Shown piece after piece: positions 1-10,342 of a DNA stretch of 64,000 nucleotides (position 1 is the first letter of the stretch; each line of letters opens with the position of its first letter). The DNA is from Aquirufa aurantiipilula. GTDB lineage: Bacteria > Bacteroidota > Bacteroidia > Cytophagales > Spirosomataceae. Both the position numbers and the translations under genes were made by a program. The notes beneath the pieces were generated by a model. It did not search any database, was not told where the DNA came from, and saw nothing but the letters and a program-made list of their open reading frames with translations. The stretch spans positions 327,933-391,932 of the forward strand of contig NZ_JAANOG010000002.1 in the NCBI RefSeq assembly GCF_019923745.1, given 5' to 3'.

Positions 1-40
1 AAATTACGCGCATATTCAAATATTCTTGGGGCAATTTAGA

Positions 41-535
41 TTAGTTGTAGATTCTTTCCAGTTTTTCCATGATTTGAGATACGGCTGGACAGATCAAGGC
101 ATTCTTTTGTGTAAGTTTAAGAATTCCAAGCATATTTTTTCGGTCAGTATGGGGGTATTCCCGACATGCCTTGGGTCTGTGTTCATAAATATCACAGGCA
201 TTATCTTCCAATAAAAAGGGGCATGGACTAGCGGGATAAACCCAATCCCCATCGGCATCTTTGATTAAATAGGTATCCAAAAAGTCAGATACTTTCATTT
301 TTAAGTGCTTAGCCACCCGTTGGATATCTGTTTCATTCCACATGGGACTGGTGGTCTTACAACAATTACCACATTCTAAACAATCCATGTTTTCAAATAC
401 AGCTTCATGTGCTTTTTCAAATTGCGAATCCAAATCTTTCGGTTTTTTGGCCCGAATGCGTTGAAAGACTTTAGTGAAACTGGGATCTCTTGGCATGTTA
501 AATATGTGTGAAGCAAGTTCGACAAAGCGCTTCAT
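41..535 (-). CDS. YkgJ-family cysteine-cluster protein
   Basis: A small soluble protein with a CxxCxxCC cluster (C-L-E-C-G-N-C-C) about 50 residues from the N-terminus and further cysteines in SPCPFL, NACDIY and KACREYP. This spacing is the signature of the YkgJ (Fe/Zn cluster) family, whose members probably bind a metal or iron-sulfur centre; the substrate is unknown. The frame is open to a GTG at 550. I prefer the ATG at 535, but an ATG at 496 is only one base past the tdk stop and is also possible. It lies downstream of tdk on the same strand, probably in one transcript. Family assignment is good; biochemical function is unknown. Confidence 0.85.
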   Translation of the reverse strand: MKRFVELASHIFNMPRDPSFTKVFQRIRAKKPKDLDSQFEKAHEAVFENMDCLECGNCCKTTSPMWNETDIQRVAKHLKMKVSDFLDTYLIKDADGDWVYPASPCPFLLEDNACDIYEHRPKACREYPHTDRKNMLGILKLTQKNALICPAVSQIMEKLERIYN

Positions 536-1079
536 AGCTTTCCGACTCACCCAACATCACAGTTTGCTGCTGTTGTACAATTCGATGGGAATATTGAGCG
601 ACACCTCCACATTTCACACAAACAGCATGTACTTTGGTGATATACTCAGCAATGGCCATTAAACCTGGCATAGGACCAAAGGGAAGACCTTTGAAATCCA
701 TATCTAAACCGGCAATAATCACACGCTTACCTTGATTGGCTAAGGTATTGCATACTTCGATGATGTTTTCATCAAAGAATTGTGCTTCATCCAATCCCAC
801 CACATCACAACTTCCAGCTAGTAAAAGTATTTCACTCGAACTATGTACTGGAGTGGAGCGTATGGAATTATGATTATGAGAAACAATGTCTTCGTCGTGA
901 TAACGTGTATCGGCAGCCGGTTTAAAAATCTCCACTTGTAATTGGGCGATTTTAGCTCTTTTCAGTCGACGAATTAATTCTTCTGTTTTACCTGAGAACA
1001 TGGAGCCACATATCACTTCCACCCAACCACTAGGATTGGTATTTTGAGATGATTTAGCATGATTGGGCTCTAAAAACAA
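498..1079 (-). CDS. tdk: Thymidine kinase (type II)
   Basis: Phosphorylates thymidine to dTMP in the salvage pathway. The 193-residue length suits the type II family. A Walker A loop ([10 protein letters not shown]) lies near residue 26, the Walker B-like DEAQFF near residue 96, and zinc-ligand cysteines occur in VCVKCGG and the C-terminal CRTC. The start is TTG at 1079: the only nearby ATG is out of frame and soon hits a stop, and the N-terminus MFLEP is what this family shows in Bacteroidota (recalled, not searched). The sdh terminator lies immediately upstream, so tdk needs its own promoter or read-through. Confidence 0.95.
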   Translation of the reverse strand: MFLEPNHAKSSQNTNPSGWVEVICGSMFSGKTEELIRRLKRAKIAQLQVEIFKPAADTRYHDEDIVSHNHNSIRSTPVHSSSEILLLAGSCDVVGLDEAQFFDENIIEVCNTLANQGKRVIIAGLDMDFKGLPFGPMPGLMAIAEYITKVHAVCVKCGGVAQYSHRIVQQQQTVMLGESESYEALCRTCFTHI

Positions 1080-1088
1080 GGCATGAAA

Positions 1089-1112
1089 AAGCCCCTTGAT
1101 TCCAAGGGGCTT
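1089..1112 (-). terminator. Rho-independent terminator of sdhCAB
   Basis: Ten-base perfect arms (AAGCCCCTTG with CAAGGGGCTT) around a 4-base loop. On the minus strand the stem is followed by a T run (TTTTTC). It lies 16 bases downstream of the sdhB stop. Confidence 0.85.
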
Positions 1113-1127
1113 AGTTTTAGTTAAATA

Positions 1128-1886
1128 TTATTTGGAGGTAAATACCGAAGAGAAGTACTCACGATTCATGCGAGCAATATTCTCAATGGAAATACCTTTT
1201 GGACATTCTGCTTCACAAGCACCTGTATTAGAACAAGCACCAAAACCTTCTTCGTCCATTTGAGCGACCATCGCTTCAGCACGTTTAGAGCGCTCTGCTT
1301 GACCTTGAGGTAATAAAGCCAATTGAGAGATTTTTGCTGAAGTAAATAACATAGCAGAAGCATTTTTACATGCTGCTACACAAGCACCACAACCGATACA
1401 AGCCGCTGCAGCAAATGCTTCATCAGCATCATCTTTCGGGATTGGTAGGCTATTAGCATCTTGAGCATTCCCTGTATTGACAGAGATAAATCCTCCAGCT
1501 GAAATGATACGATCAAAAGCAGAACGATTAACTACTAAGTCCTTGATCACAGGGAAAGCTTCTGCTCTCCAAGGTTCAATGGTGATGGTTTGCCCATTGC
1601 TAAAGCTACGCATGTGCAATTGGCAAGTAGTAACACCTTTGTTAGGTCCATGAGGGCGGCCATTGATGTACATGGAGCACATACCACAGATACCTTCACG
1701 ACAATCGTGATCAAAAGCTACTGGATCATCACCTTCTTCGATAAGACGGTTGTTGAGCACGTCAATCATTTCCAAAAAGGACATATCCTCCGAAATACCA
1801 CTTACTTGGTATGTCTCGAATTTACCCGCAGTTTGGGCATTTTTTTGTCTCCAGATTTTAAGCGTCAGGTTTAAATTTCCTTCCAT
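1128..1886 (-). CDS. sdhB: Succinate dehydrogenase/fumarate reductase iron-sulfur subunit
   Basis: Electron-transfer subunit of complex II, passing electrons from the flavin of SdhA to the membrane quinone site. Residues 62-70 hold the plant-type [2Fe-2S] ligands (CREGICGMC) with a further Cys at 88. The C-terminal half carries two ferredoxin-type cysteine sets ([11 protein letters not shown] and a later [12 protein letters not shown]) for the [4Fe-4S] and [3Fe-4S] centres. Its 252 residues are normal for the B-type enzyme. It is the last gene of sdhC-sdhA-sdhB, 9 bases after sdhA, and is followed by a strong terminator. Confidence 0.97.
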   Translation of the reverse strand: MEGNLNLTLKIWRQKNAQTAGKFETYQVSGISEDMSFLEMIDVLNNRLIEEGDDPVAFDHDCREGICGMCSMYINGRPHGPNKGVTTCQLHMRSFSNGQTITIEPWRAEAFPVIKDLVVNRSAFDRIISAGGFISVNTGNAQDANSLPIPKDDADEAFAAAACIGCGACVAACKNASAMLFTSAKISQLALLPQGQAERSKRAEAMVAQMDEEGFGACSNTGACEAECPKGISIENIARMNREYFSSVFTSK

Positions 1887-1895
1887 GTTATCGAA

Positions 1896-3875
1896 TTATT
1901 TATAAGATCTTTGAGCAATTTTAATGTTTTCGAATTTCAAATCTTCTTTGTGTAATTCGAATTTAGATTCACCTTGGTATTCCCAAGCCGCTACGTAAGC
2001 GAATTTTTCATCGTCACGCAAGGCCTCTCCATCCTCAGTTTGGTATTCTTCACGGAAGTGTCCTCCGCAACTTTCTTGTCTATCTAATGCGTCTTGGCAC
2101 ATTAACTCTCCTAATTCTAAGAAGTCAGCCACACGGCCAGCTTTCTCTAATTCAGGATTTAAGTTGTTGGCTTCACCAGGAATACGAACATCACTCCAGA
2201 ACTCTTTGCGTAATGCTTGTATCTCCGAAATGGCCATTTTTAAACCTTCCTCGTTACGAGCCATTCCACATTGATTCCACATGATTAAGCCTAGCTTCTT
2301 GTGGAAGTAATCCACTGACTTAGTACCACGGATATTCATTAATTTGTCAATCTGGTCTTTTACCGCTTTTTCTGCATTGACAAACACCTCACTATCAGTA
2401 GATAGGGCAGGAGTTCTGATTTCAGACGCTAAATAAGCACCGATCGTGTAAGGAATCACGAAATAACCATCTGCTAAACCTTGCATTAAGGCAGAAGCTC
2501 CTAATCGGTTAGCACCGTGATCTGAGAAGTTTGCTTCTCCCAAAGCATATAAACCTGGAACCGTAGTCATTAAGTTGTAATCAACCCAAAGGCCTCCCAT
2601 GGTGTAGTGAACAGCTGGATAAATACGCATCGGCAATTCATAAGGATCTTCTCCTGTGATTTGCTTGTACATATCAAAAAGGTTACCGTATTTTTCTTTA
2701 ACGACTTCCTTACCCATCAATTGGATTTCTTCATCACTAGCGTGGTGAATATTTCTTTTATTGGCTTCCGCTTTACCGTAACGGATGATTGCCGCAGCAA
2801 AATCCAAGTAAACGGCCATTTTTGAAGTACCAACTCCATAACCTGCATCGCAACGCTCTTTGGCTGCACGAGATGCAATATCACGAGGTACCAAGTTTCC
2901 AAAAGCTGGATAACGGCGCTCTAAGTAATAATCTCGCTCATCCTCAGGAATTTCATTGGCTTTACGTGGATCATCCTTCTTTTTAGGTACCCAGATACGT
3001 CCGTCGTTTCGTAATGACTCCGACATCAAGGTTAATTTCGACTGGTGATCACCTGAAACAGGAATACAAGTTGGGTGAATTTGTGTGTAACATGGATTAG
3101 CAAAGAAAGCTCCTTTTTTGTGCGCTTTCCAAGCTGCTGTCACGTTAGATCCCATGGCATTTGTCGACAAGTAGAATACGTTTCCGTAACCCCCTGTACA
3201 CAACAATACGGCATGTCCAAAGTGACGCTCTAGTTCACCTGTTACTAAATCACGGGCGATAATTCCTCTTGCTTTACCATCTACCACCACCACATCCAAC
3301 ATCTCATGGCGAGTAAATAATTCAACATTACCCATACCTACTTGGCGTTGTAAGGCCGAATAAGCACCTAATAATAATTGCTGACCTGTTTGTCCAGCTG
3401 CGTAAAAGGTACGTTGAACTTGCGTTCCACCGAATGAACGGTTGGAAAGCAAACCACCATATTCACGTGCAAAAGGAACACCTTGGGCCACACATTGGTC
3501 AATGATATTTCCTGAAACTTCGGCTAAACGGTGCACATTGGCTTCCCGTGCACGATAGTCACCACCTTTGATGGTATCGTAAAATAAGCGGAAAGTAGAA
3601 TCACCATCGTTTTGATAGTTTTTCGCAGCATTGATACCCCCTTGAGCGGCAATCGAGTGCGCACGACGAGGGGAATCTTGAAAGCAGAATACTTTTACTT
3701 TATATCCTAACTCAGCCAAGGAGGCGGCAGCAGAAGCTCCTGCTAAGCCTGAACCTACGATGACCACTTCCAAATTACGTTTGTTGGCAGGATTTACTAA
3801 AGAAACACTGGAACGGTATTTGGTCCATTTTTCGGCTAAAGAACCTTCTGGAATTTTTGCGTCTAATTTTGTCAT
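1896..3875 (-). CDS. sdhA: Succinate dehydrogenase/fumarate reductase flavoprotein subunit
   Basis: Catalytic flavoprotein of complex II, oxidising succinate to fumarate in the TCA cycle. An N-terminal FAD dinucleotide motif ([11 protein letters not shown], near residue 41) is followed by the HSIAAQGG segment that carries the covalent-FAD histidine. The active-site region includes [11 protein letters not shown], and the C-terminal FAD contact [10 protein letters not shown] is present. At 659 residues it is the long form found with B-type cytochrome subunits in Bacteroidota. It sits 22 bases after sdhC and 9 before sdhB, so the three are one operon. Confidence 0.97.
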   Translation of the reverse strand: MTKLDAKIPEGSLAEKWTKYRSSVSLVNPANKRNLEVVIVGSGLAGASAAASLAELGYKVKVFCFQDSPRRAHSIAAQGGINAAKNYQNDGDSTFRLFYDTIKGGDYRAREANVHRLAEVSGNIIDQCVAQGVPFAREYGGLLSNRSFGGTQVQRTFYAAGQTGQQLLLGAYSALQRQVGMGNVELFTRHEMLDVVVVDGKARGIIARDLVTGELERHFGHAVLLCTGGYGNVFYLSTNAMGSNVTAAWKAHKKGAFFANPCYTQIHPTCIPVSGDHQSKLTLMSESLRNDGRIWVPKKKDDPRKANEIPEDERDYYLERRYPAFGNLVPRDIASRAAKERCDAGYGVGTSKMAVYLDFAAAIIRYGKAEANKRNIHHASDEEIQLMGKEVVKEKYGNLFDMYKQITGEDPYELPMRIYPAVHYTMGGLWVDYNLMTTVPGLYALGEANFSDHGANRLGASALMQGLADGYFVIPYTIGAYLASEIRTPALSTDSEVFVNAEKAVKDQIDKLMNIRGTKSVDYFHKKLGLIMWNQCGMARNEEGLKMAISEIQALRKEFWSDVRIPGEANNLNPELEKAGRVADFLELGELMCQDALDRQESCGGHFREEYQTEDGEALRDDEKFAYVAAWEYQGESKFELHKEDLKFENIKIAQRSYK

Positions 3876-3897
3876 ATTAATCGTATCGGCTGAGGAA

Positions 3898-4566
3898 TTA
3901 ATGAATCAAATTAAAATGGAATGCGATAGGCATAGCGGCAAATAAAGCGGCAATGATGATAGCATAAGCAGCACCGATGCTCTTGATTGCCGGTGTGTAT
4001 TTCGGATGGTTCCATCCAAGACTTTGGAAGGCACTCTGAAATCCATGCAATAAGTGGTAGCCTAATGAGATACATCCTAACACGTAAATAGCTACTACTA
4101 TGGGGCTTTGAAATACAACTTGCATCTCATTATATAATGTATGCTCTTCCGTTAAATTGTCGGTTAAGCGAGAGAAATACCAAAAATGCTTTAAGTGAAT
4201 GATTAAGAACAATAATAATAATGTTCCTAAGAGTCCCATGGAACGAGAATACCATTTACTGTTAGCCGCACCGTCGATAACGGCATAGGCTACAGGACGC
4301 TTCTTTTTGTTGTCCATCCATAAACGTAAACCGTCTAAAATGTGGAGTAACAAACCTCCAAATAATACGATTTCCATGGTGCGAATGATGGGATTCTTTG
4401 CCATGAACTCTGCACCCTCGTTAAACGTAACCCCACCATCGTTTAAGAATATGGTGGCATTAAGACCGCAGTGAACAATGAGGAAGCTAACTAAAAAGAG
4501 GCCGGTGATTGCCATTAGGAGCTTTTTTCCTAGAGATGAATTAAGTGATTTAGATAACCAAGCCAT
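3898..4566 (-). CDS. sdhC: Succinate dehydrogenase cytochrome b subunit (B-type)
   Basis: Membrane anchor of complex II, expected to hold two b hemes and the menaquinone site. The 222 residues contain about five hydrophobic segments with histidines positioned as heme ligands (for example [37 protein letters not shown]). A single fused anchor, with no separate SdhD, defines the B-type enzyme of Bacteroidota. It is the first gene of the operon. The 173-base gap upstream, shared with the divergent T9SS protein gene, should hold the promoter, but I could not place a convincing -33/-7 pair. Confidence 0.93.
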   Translation of the reverse strand: MAWLSKSLNSSLGKKLLMAITGLFLVSFLIVHCGLNATIFLNDGGVTFNEGAEFMAKNPIIRTMEIVLFGGLLLHILDGLRLWMDNKKKRPVAYAVIDGAANSKWYSRSMGLLGTLLLLFLIIHLKHFWYFSRLTDNLTEEHTLYNEMQVVFQSPIVVAIYVLGCISLGYHLLHGFQSAFQSLGWNHPKYTPAIKSIGAAYAIIIAALFAAMPIAFHFNLIH

Positions 4567-4739
4567 AAATGAAATTTATTTTGATTGAAGTAAACATTCG
4601 CCCACATTAACCAAACGCGAAAATTTAGGACATAAAACTACAATTGATTCGTGGGTCTTTCAAATATTCGATTAAAAAAACCGTTTTTTTTATTTTTTTC
4701 GAATTGCTTAATTAACTTTCCATATTACAAATTTGTTTT

Positions 4740-7580
4740 ATGTCGTATAAAAATTATTCCGCCTACATTCTTGCCTTCATGCTTAGTTTTTTGGGAATGA
4801 TTTTCCAGGCTGAGGCAACCCACTTAAAAGGGGGGGAGATTACAGTAAAGCGGATTTCTAACGTCAGTCTTACCTACGAGTTTACCTTAACCACTTATAC
4901 TGAGGATAATAGAGCAAATCAAGACCAAACAGATGTGAATTTTTGTTTTGGGGATGGTTCGGGAATATTCAAAGCAAAACGACTTTTACCCATCGTTAAC
5001 CTGGGCAATGGTACATTGAAAAACACCTACAAAATTGAATATACTTATCCTGCGCCCGCCTTATTTTATAAAGTTTCCGTAGCTATTCCCAATCGAAATG
5101 ATGGGGTAAGAAATATCACCCGTTCAGTGGAAGTTCCCTTTTATGTGGAAACCATTTTCTCCATAAACTCGGGTTTAGGTCAAAACTCAACCCCTTTATT
5201 ACTGAACCCTGCGGTTGATTTAACGGCAGTGGTCGGTCAGCCTTTCATCCATAACCCCAATGCTGTGGATGCTGAGGGAGATAGTTTAGCCTATCGTTTA
5301 ACCGTTTCTCGTTATGGTGATTACGAAACATGTAATCCAACAAGTCGCGGTATCACGGCACCTAATTTTAGACAGCCCAATGAAGTGTCCACCATTGCGT
5401 CATCCTTCACCATAAATTCATTAAATGGTGATTTGATTTGGGATTCTCCTCAGGAATTGGGGATTTATAACTGTGCCTTTATCGTTGAAGAATGGCGAAA
5501 CGGTATCAAGATTTCAGAAACGGTTCGAGATATGCAGATTGAGGTGAAGGATTTAGATAATAAAGGACCTAAAATAGTTGTGCCTCCAGATGTTTGTATT
5601 CAAGCAGGTACCTTAATTCGTGAGACAGTTTCAGCAGCTGACGTTATTTCTCGTTCGGGTAGATTAGATCCTGTGACCATAATTAGTTCAGGAAATGTGT
5701 ACCCAATAGATACCTCATATGCCATCAAGCAGCCATTTGCCACCTTTGTATCTACTCCTAAACAAACAGGTACGGCTACAGGTACTTTTACTTGGCAGAC
5801 TGCATGTCAGCATATTCGTAAAGAAACGTATGATATTTTCTTTAAAGCAGAGGATAATCCTCCTACGGCGATTGGTGGAGGCGTGAAGCTGGTGGATAGT
5901 AAAATTTGGAAGATAAAAATTATAGCTCCTTCTGTGAAGAATTTGGTAGCCAAAATTCAGCCAACCAAAGGTTCGGCCCTACTGACTTGGAGCCCCTATG
6001 CTTGTTCTTTACCAGGCGCAAAAATCATCGTTTTCCGTAAACAAGCTGCTTGTGCTCCCGTTGTAAATAAGTCCTGTGAAACTGGCATGCAATTGACAGG
6101 ATTCACCGAAATAGCTCGGTTGAACGCTGGAGATGTGCAGTTTGAGGATACCAATAAAGGAGCAGGATTAATGAAAAATGCCAATTATGTTTACGTATTG
6201 GTCGTTGTATTTACTAATTCTAGCGGTCAAACGGATTATAGTCCGATGTCGAATTCCAGTTGTGCCTTTATTCCTTCTTCAGCTCCTTTGATGACGAATG
6301 TCTCTATCCAGAAAACAGATGCTAGTAATGGAGAAATACTAGTTCGCTGGTCTAGACCTTTGAACCTTGATACAAGTTTGTATAAAGGTCCTTATCAGTA
6401 TCAAGTTATGCGCGCTGAAGGTAATGGATCGACGAATTTTGTAGCTATAGGAAGTCCAATTGCTGCTTCCATTCTTCAAGCCAAGAATGACACATCCTAT
6501 GTGGACAAAGGATTGTCAACAGAATCTAAAATTTATCGTTATCGGGCAGATTTTTATTACACCAGCAATGGGCAGTTCAAATTATTGGATTCTCCTAGCC
6601 CAGCTGCACAGGTGCAATTGGTGGCACAATCAGCAGTTAGATCCAATAAGTTGGCATGGTCAGCTGATGTCCCTTGGTTAAATGATTTTCAAGTTCACCG
6701 TGTTTATCGAGAGACTCCACGTGGTTCTGGTAAATTCAATCAAATTACCGAAGTTTCTGTGGCTGGCCCTAGTACCTATACGTTTACTGATCAAGGAACT
6801 GATTTTTATACCAAAGACGGAAAGTTTGACGTAACGCTTTCCCCAGATTCTACGTATTGCTATTATGTAGAAACTTTGGGTTCTTATGGAGAAGGATTCC
6901 CTGCCATGACTTTGATCAATGCCTCTAAAATTGTGTGCTTGAAACCTCAGTCTGACGTAAATCCTTGTGCTCCCAAACTGAGTTTATCGGCTCCTGATTG
7001 TGCCGCCTTGGACGGATCTTTGAATTGTAATTTTACCAGCTTTACAAATCAGTTGACATGGCAACCCACATTAACAGGAACTTGTGACCAGAATATTGCT
7101 TCCTACCGAATTTATTATGCACCTACTGCGGCAGGGCCATTTACCAAGATTGCTGATGTGAGCGATTTACGCTATTTACATCAAAAGAAAGATTCATTCA
7201 TTGGTAGCTATTATGTCACTGCCATAAGTCAATTAGGAAAGGAAAGTCCCAAGAGTGAAACCTTGAACCAGGACAATTGCCCTTCTTTTGAATTGCCTAA
7301 TTTATTTAGTCCAAATGGTGACTTGAAAAATGACGTTTGGTTACCTATGCGCTGCCCTCGATTTGTGAAAACGGTCGTTTGTAAAATTGTGGATCGTTAT
7401 GGTCAACTGATCTATGACTACAATGGAACAGGAACTGATTTCGGATGGAATGGAAAAGATAGTTCAGGAAAAGAGATGGCTGCTGGAACTTATTTTTATA
7501 CGGTAGATGTTAGCTTTGATGTCAATGATCCAAGTTTGAAAACTAAAAGTTTAAAAGGCTGGGTCGAACTAGTTCGCTAA
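4740..7580 (+). CDS. Secreted protein with T9SS type B (CHU_C) sorting domain
   Basis: Large exported protein of 946 residues. A signal peptide (about residues 1-26) is followed by a mature region beginning THLKGGE, a common start for Cytophagales surface proteins. The middle looks like a series of beta-sandwich and fibronectin-III-like modules (repeated patterns such as VRWSRPL and NKLAWSADVPW). The last 85 residues, from LPNLFSPNGD to WVELVR, match the gliding-motility-associated C-terminal domain that directs type IX secretion and surface attachment. No catalytic motif is visible, so an adhesin or matrix role is only inferred. The next gene overlaps its stop (TAATG). Confidence 0.88.
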   Translation: MSYKNYSAYILAFMLSFLGMIFQAEATHLKGGEITVKRISNVSLTYEFTLTTYTEDNRANQDQTDVNFCFGDGSGIFKAKRLLPIVNLGNGTLKNTYKIEYTYPAPALFYKVSVAIPNRNDGVRNITRSVEVPFYVETIFSINSGLGQNSTPLLLNPAVDLTAVVGQPFIHNPNAVDAEGDSLAYRLTVSRYGDYETCNPTSRGITAPNFRQPNEVSTIASSFTINSLNGDLIWDSPQELGIYNCAFIVEEWRNGIKISETVRDMQIEVKDLDNKGPKIVVPPDVCIQAGTLIRETVSAADVISRSGRLDPVTIISSGNVYPIDTSYAIKQPFATFVSTPKQTGTATGTFTWQTACQHIRKETYDIFFKAEDNPPTAIGGGVKLVDSKIWKIKIIAPSVKNLVAKIQPTKGSALLTWSPYACSLPGAKIIVFRKQAACAPVVNKSCETGMQLTGFTEIARLNAGDVQFEDTNKGAGLMKNANYVYVLVVVFTNSSGQTDYSPMSNSSCAFIPSSAPLMTNVSIQKTDASNGEILVRWSRPLNLDTSLYKGPYQYQVMRAEGNGSTNFVAIGSPIAASILQAKNDTSYVDKGLSTESKIYRYRADFYYTSNGQFKLLDSPSPAAQVQLVAQSAVRSNKLAWSADVPWLNDFQVHRVYRETPRGSGKFNQITEVSVAGPSTYTFTDQGTDFYTKDGKFDVTLSPDSTYCYYVETLGSYGEGFPAMTLINASKIVCLKPQSDVNPCAPKLSLSAPDCAALDGSLNCNFTSFTNQLTWQPTLTGTCDQNIASYRIYYAPTAAGPFTKIADVSDLRYLHQKKDSFIGSYYVTAISQLGKESPKSETLNQDNCPSFELPNLFSPNGDLKNDVWLPMRCPRFVKTVVCKIVDRYGQLIYDYNGTGTDFGWNGKDSSGKEMAAGTYFYTVDVSFDVNDPSLKTKSLKGWVELVR

Positions 7581-7954
7581 TGAAAACCCCAATATTCATC
7601 GACGGTAATTGTCGCTTTTGTCGCTTTTGTGCTAAAGTGCTGCGCCAAATGTGTGGAGATAAGATACAGATTGAATTTCAAGGATCTGAATTGTATCAAA
7701 GCTATGTCATGAAATTTCCAGATTCCAATTGGGAAGTGGATAGCATCAAAATGGTGCATAAGGATGCTGTTTTGATAAAATCAAAAGCTATAGAGCAAAT
7801 TTTATCATTGGCGCCATGGTATTATCAAATCCTGCGGATGTTCTTTTTTTTACCAAGCGGACTTTTAGATAGAGGCTATGATTTCATTGCCAAAAATCGA
7901 TTGATTTGGGGTAAAGCAGTAGATGCTTGTGAAATTAGCGACTACGCAAAATAG
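7580..7954 (+). CDS. DCC1-like thiol-disulfide oxidoreductase family protein (DUF393)
   Basis: 124 residues with the N-terminal family signature DGNCRFCRFC (Cys 11, 14, 17), a thioredoxin-like redox centre. DUF393/DCC proteins are predicted thiol-disulfide oxidoreductases whose substrates are mostly unknown. The C-terminal half contains the expected PWYYQILRMF and LDRGYDFIAKNR segments. The ATG overlaps the stop of the preceding T9SS protein (TAATG), so the two are translationally coupled. Its last 20 bases overlap the convergent esterase gene. Confidence 0.85.
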   Translation: MKTPIFIDGNCRFCRFCAKVLRQMCGDKIQIEFQGSELYQSYVMKFPDSNWEVDSIKMVHKDAVLIKSKAIEQILSLAPWYYQILRMFFFLPSGLLDRGYDFIAKNRLIWGKAVDACEISDYAK

Positions 7955-9032
7955 GCGTCATTTGACTGAAAACTTTAGGGTCAAACACGATATCCCATTT
8001 TCTTGCTGCTTCTTCTAGACCAGCAAAATTAAAGTGTGTACCATCCCAACGAAATCCAGCACCGACCACCGATTGTAGATTGGCACCTTCAATGACATTG
8101 GGTAGGGTTTTCAGCATGATATTTTGCGCTTCTTGCACGTGTAAATCTTCTGTTTTATTGAGTCCACGATTACTTCGTGCTAGCATAAAACTGAGATTTT
8201 TGCTTTGGAGTATTTCACGGGTATAATCCATGTATACTCCCGTGTATTTAATGATGTTGTCCATAGAAGTGGTCGCGTCATTTTCTCCGTGTATGACTAG
8301 CACAGCCCTCAATCCACTTTTGGGTACCTCGCTCAAGATTCTATTTTCAAAAAAGGAGTATGGGTATCTTTTTTTCCAATCGAAAAGTGAACTACTAAAC
8401 TCCAAACCTAAAGCAGATTTACCCCATTGCTCCGAAGTGGATCCCCCGATTCCGGTGCTGTAAATTCGAATAGGCACTTGGTATCTGTTTTTTAATTTGT
8501 CGGCTAATCTTCCCCAAAATGCGACGACATTACTTTCTGAATATTTGACAATCTCACACCATTCTTTGTCGTAATCAGTTAATTCATAGGGAGGCTGGCC
8601 TTCAGCTAAAGAATGTCCAATCACAGCAAAAATTTCACCCACTTTGAATGGTGATTGACTTAATGTGCTATCACTTACAGTTTTGGAATCTTGAATTAAT
8701 TTGATTTCTGGGTAATAGCCACCAGCTTGAAGAACGAATTCCCCTTTGAATTTAGACCCCTCTTTACTTAGGTTCAGCCAATCGCTTTCTTTTCCACCCA
8801 ATATGTTTTTAAATTTCACTTGGGCTGAGGTGAATGATTGAGAGCTTTGTCCGACCAATACGATTTTTCCTTGATTATTAAGGTCTCTTTGAACAAAAGT
8901 CCGACTATTTGCAGCATCAATTTGTATACTACCTTGGCTACTGATGGATGGATTAGTCTCTTCTTTTTGGCATGAAATAAATAGCAATAGGCTTAATGGT
9001 AGCGCTAAGAAAGATAAAAAACGATAGAACAT
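7935..9032 (-). CDS. SGNH/sialate O-acetylesterase-like lipoprotein
   Basis: Predicted outer-membrane or periplasmic lipoprotein. From the ATG at 9032 the protein begins MFYRFLSF and has a lipobox ending ISC (Cys21). The open frame continues upstream to 9125, but that extension has no signal features and runs into the fabD promoter region, so I reject it. A beta-sandwich segment of about 120 residues precedes an SGNH hydrolase domain with the nucleophile block GHSLAEG, the central HGENDAT block and the C-terminal DGTHFN catalytic Asp/His block. It is clearly paralogous to the protein at 12264-14444. Removal of acetyl groups from glycans is the likely role; the substrate is unknown. Confidence 0.8.
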   Translation of the reverse strand: MFYRFLSFLALPLSLLLFISCQKEETNPSISSQGSIQIDAANSRTFVQRDLNNQGKIVLVGQSSQSFTSAQVKFKNILGGKESDWLNLSKEGSKFKGEFVLQAGGYYPEIKLIQDSKTVSDSTLSQSPFKVGEIFAVIGHSLAEGQPPYELTDYDKEWCEIVKYSESNVVAFWGRLADKLKNRYQVPIRIYSTGIGGSTSEQWGKSALGLEFSSSLFDWKKRYPYSFFENRILSEVPKSGLRAVLVIHGENDATTSMDNIIKYTGVYMDYTREILQSKNLSFMLARSNRGLNKTEDLHVQEAQNIMLKTLPNVIEGANLQSVVGAGFRWDGTHFNFAGLEEAARKWDIVFDPKVFSQMTPILRSR

Positions 9033-9052
9033 GCAATTGAAATTTAAGAGCG

Positions 9053-9084
9053 TTTCAGATAGCCAGAAGATTAATTTATCTTTG
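9053..9084 (+). promoter_or_regulatory. Putative Bacteroidota promoter of fabD
   Basis: TTTC at 9053-9056, 20 bases, then TATCTTTG at 9077-9084. This fits the sigma-ABfr pattern TTTG-N19-21-TAnnTTTG with one mismatch. Transcription would start near 9091, about 40 bases before the fabD ATG. Confidence 0.6.
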
Positions 9085-9132
9085 TCAAAGATTGTCAATC
9101 TTAAATCAAAAATATAACAAAACATAATAAAA

Positions 9133-10014
9133 ATGAAGGCATTCGTATTTCCCGGTCAAGGATCCCAGTTTCCAGGTATGGCCAAAGATTTATATGAGAA
9201 CTTTGCTTTAGCGAAAGAAATCGTGGATGAGGCGGATCAAATATTGGGTTTTTCTTTATCGAAAGTCATGTTTGAAGGGACTGATGAGGATTTAAAACAG
9301 ACGAAAGTGACTCAACCTGCGATTTATTTACACTCTGTTTTAGTGGCTAAATTAGGGAAAGATTTTGCTCCAGTCATGGTGGCAGGACATTCCTTGGGTG
9401 AGTTTTCAGCTTTGGTAGCGGCAGGTGGATTATCTTGGCAAGATGGATTACGTTTGGTGTATCAGCGTGCTTTGGCTATGCAAAAAGCTTGTGAAATAGT
9501 ACCTAGTACCATGGCAGCAGTTTTAGGTTTAGCGGATGCGGAAATTGAACGTATTTGTGGTGAATTGAATGGTGAAGTGGTGGCAGCTAATTACAATTGT
9601 CCAGGCCAAGTGGTAATTTCAGGAAGTGTATTAGGAATTGAAAAAGCAGCAGAATTATTGAAGGCAGCAGGAGCAAAGCGAGTTTTAACATTGCCTGTGG
9701 GAGGAGCCTTCCACTCACCTTTTATGGAGCCTGCTCGTGTGGAGTTAGCAGCAGCTATAGAAGCCACAACAATCGAGCGACCTATTTGCCCGATATTTCA
9801 AAATGTGACGGCGAAGCCTTCTCAGGATCCTGTAGAAATTAAACAAAATTTGATTGCCCAGTTGACAGGTGCGGTCCGTTGGACTCAGTCTGTGGAGGCC
9901 ATGGTTGCTGCAGGTGCAACAGACTTTATTGAGTGTGGCCCGGGTAAGGTTTTGCAAGGTTTGGTCAAGAAAATTAGTGCTGATGTCCAAGTTGCTTCCA
10001 TAGAGCTGGCATAA
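9133..10014 (+). CDS. fabD: Malonyl-CoA:ACP S-malonyltransferase
   Basis: Transfers malonyl from CoA to acyl carrier protein to feed fatty acid elongation. The 293-residue protein has the family N-terminal FPGQGSQFPGM, the nucleophile elbow GHSLGEF with Ser87, the catalytic His in GAFHSPFM near residue 195, and the oxyanion-loop sequence VISGS. Full length for the family. It is monocistronic here, divergent from the esterase lipoprotein, with its own promoter at 9053-9084, and is not clustered with other fab genes. Confidence 0.96.
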   Translation: MKAFVFPGQGSQFPGMAKDLYENFALAKEIVDEADQILGFSLSKVMFEGTDEDLKQTKVTQPAIYLHSVLVAKLGKDFAPVMVAGHSLGEFSALVAAGGLSWQDGLRLVYQRALAMQKACEIVPSTMAAVLGLADAEIERICGELNGEVVAANYNCPGQVVISGSVLGIEKAAELLKAAGAKRVLTLPVGGAFHSPFMEPARVELAAAIEATTIERPICPIFQNVTAKPSQDPVEIKQNLIAQLTGAVRWTQSVEAMVAAGATDFIECGPGKVLQGLVKKISADVQVASIELA

Positions 10015-10101
10015 GCAGCTTTGTCAAGTGCAAATTAATTGCTTGATTTAGAGCCTCCAAGCTGATTTTGGATGAAATAATTCAATTTTTTTTGAAGCAC
10101 A

Positions 10102-10133
10102 TTTGATAATTCGCTTAGGAGGTCTTATTTTTG
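10102..10133 (+). promoter_or_regulatory. Bacteroidota-type promoter of tRNA-Gln
   Basis: A perfect match to the phylum consensus: TTTG at 10102-10105, a 20-base spacer, then TATTTTTG at 10126-10133. The predicted start near 10140 leaves about 9 bases before the mature tRNA 5' end. Confidence 0.8.
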
Positions 10134-10148
10134 CATTCGATTTGGAAT

Positions 10149-10222
10149 TGACCTATGGTGTAAAGGTAACACATCTGATTTTGGTTCAGTCGTTCTAGGT
10201 TCGAATCCTAGTAGGTCAACCA
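10149..10222 (+). tRNA. tRNA-Gln (anticodon TTG)
   Basis: A 74-base cloverleaf. The acceptor arms TGACCTA and TAGGTCA pair fully, the discriminator is A and the CCA end is encoded (10220-10222). The anticodon loop TTTTGGT gives anticodon TTG, reading CAA/CAG. The T arm contains GGTTCGAATCC. A strong promoter lies upstream and a strong terminator immediately downstream, so it is a one-gene transcription unit. Confidence 0.96.
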
Positions 10223-10228
10223 CCCTTT

Positions 10229-10262
10229 CCCTCGCTGATTTTTCGGCGGGGGATTTTTTTTG
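10229..10262 (+). terminator. Rho-independent terminator of tRNA-Gln
   Basis: Ten-base-pair stem (10229-10238 with 10243-10252, including two G-T pairs) closed by a TTTT loop and followed by a run of eight T after one A. Confidence 0.9.
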
Positions 10263-10342
10263 TTTTGGTAAATGGAAAAGTAAAATTGGATTTTTACTTA
10301 GCTACTCTTATTTTTAATAAAAGCATATTTAATTCGTTGCCT

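Noticed and set aside
9033..9125. N-terminal extension of the esterase lipoprotein
   Set aside because: The extension lacks signal features, while the internal ATG at 9032 creates a perfect lipoprotein signal peptide.
10265..10342. TTG start for the TPR lipoprotein inside the tRNA terminator
   Set aside because: It begins in the T run and would put 26 unlikely residues before the signal peptide.
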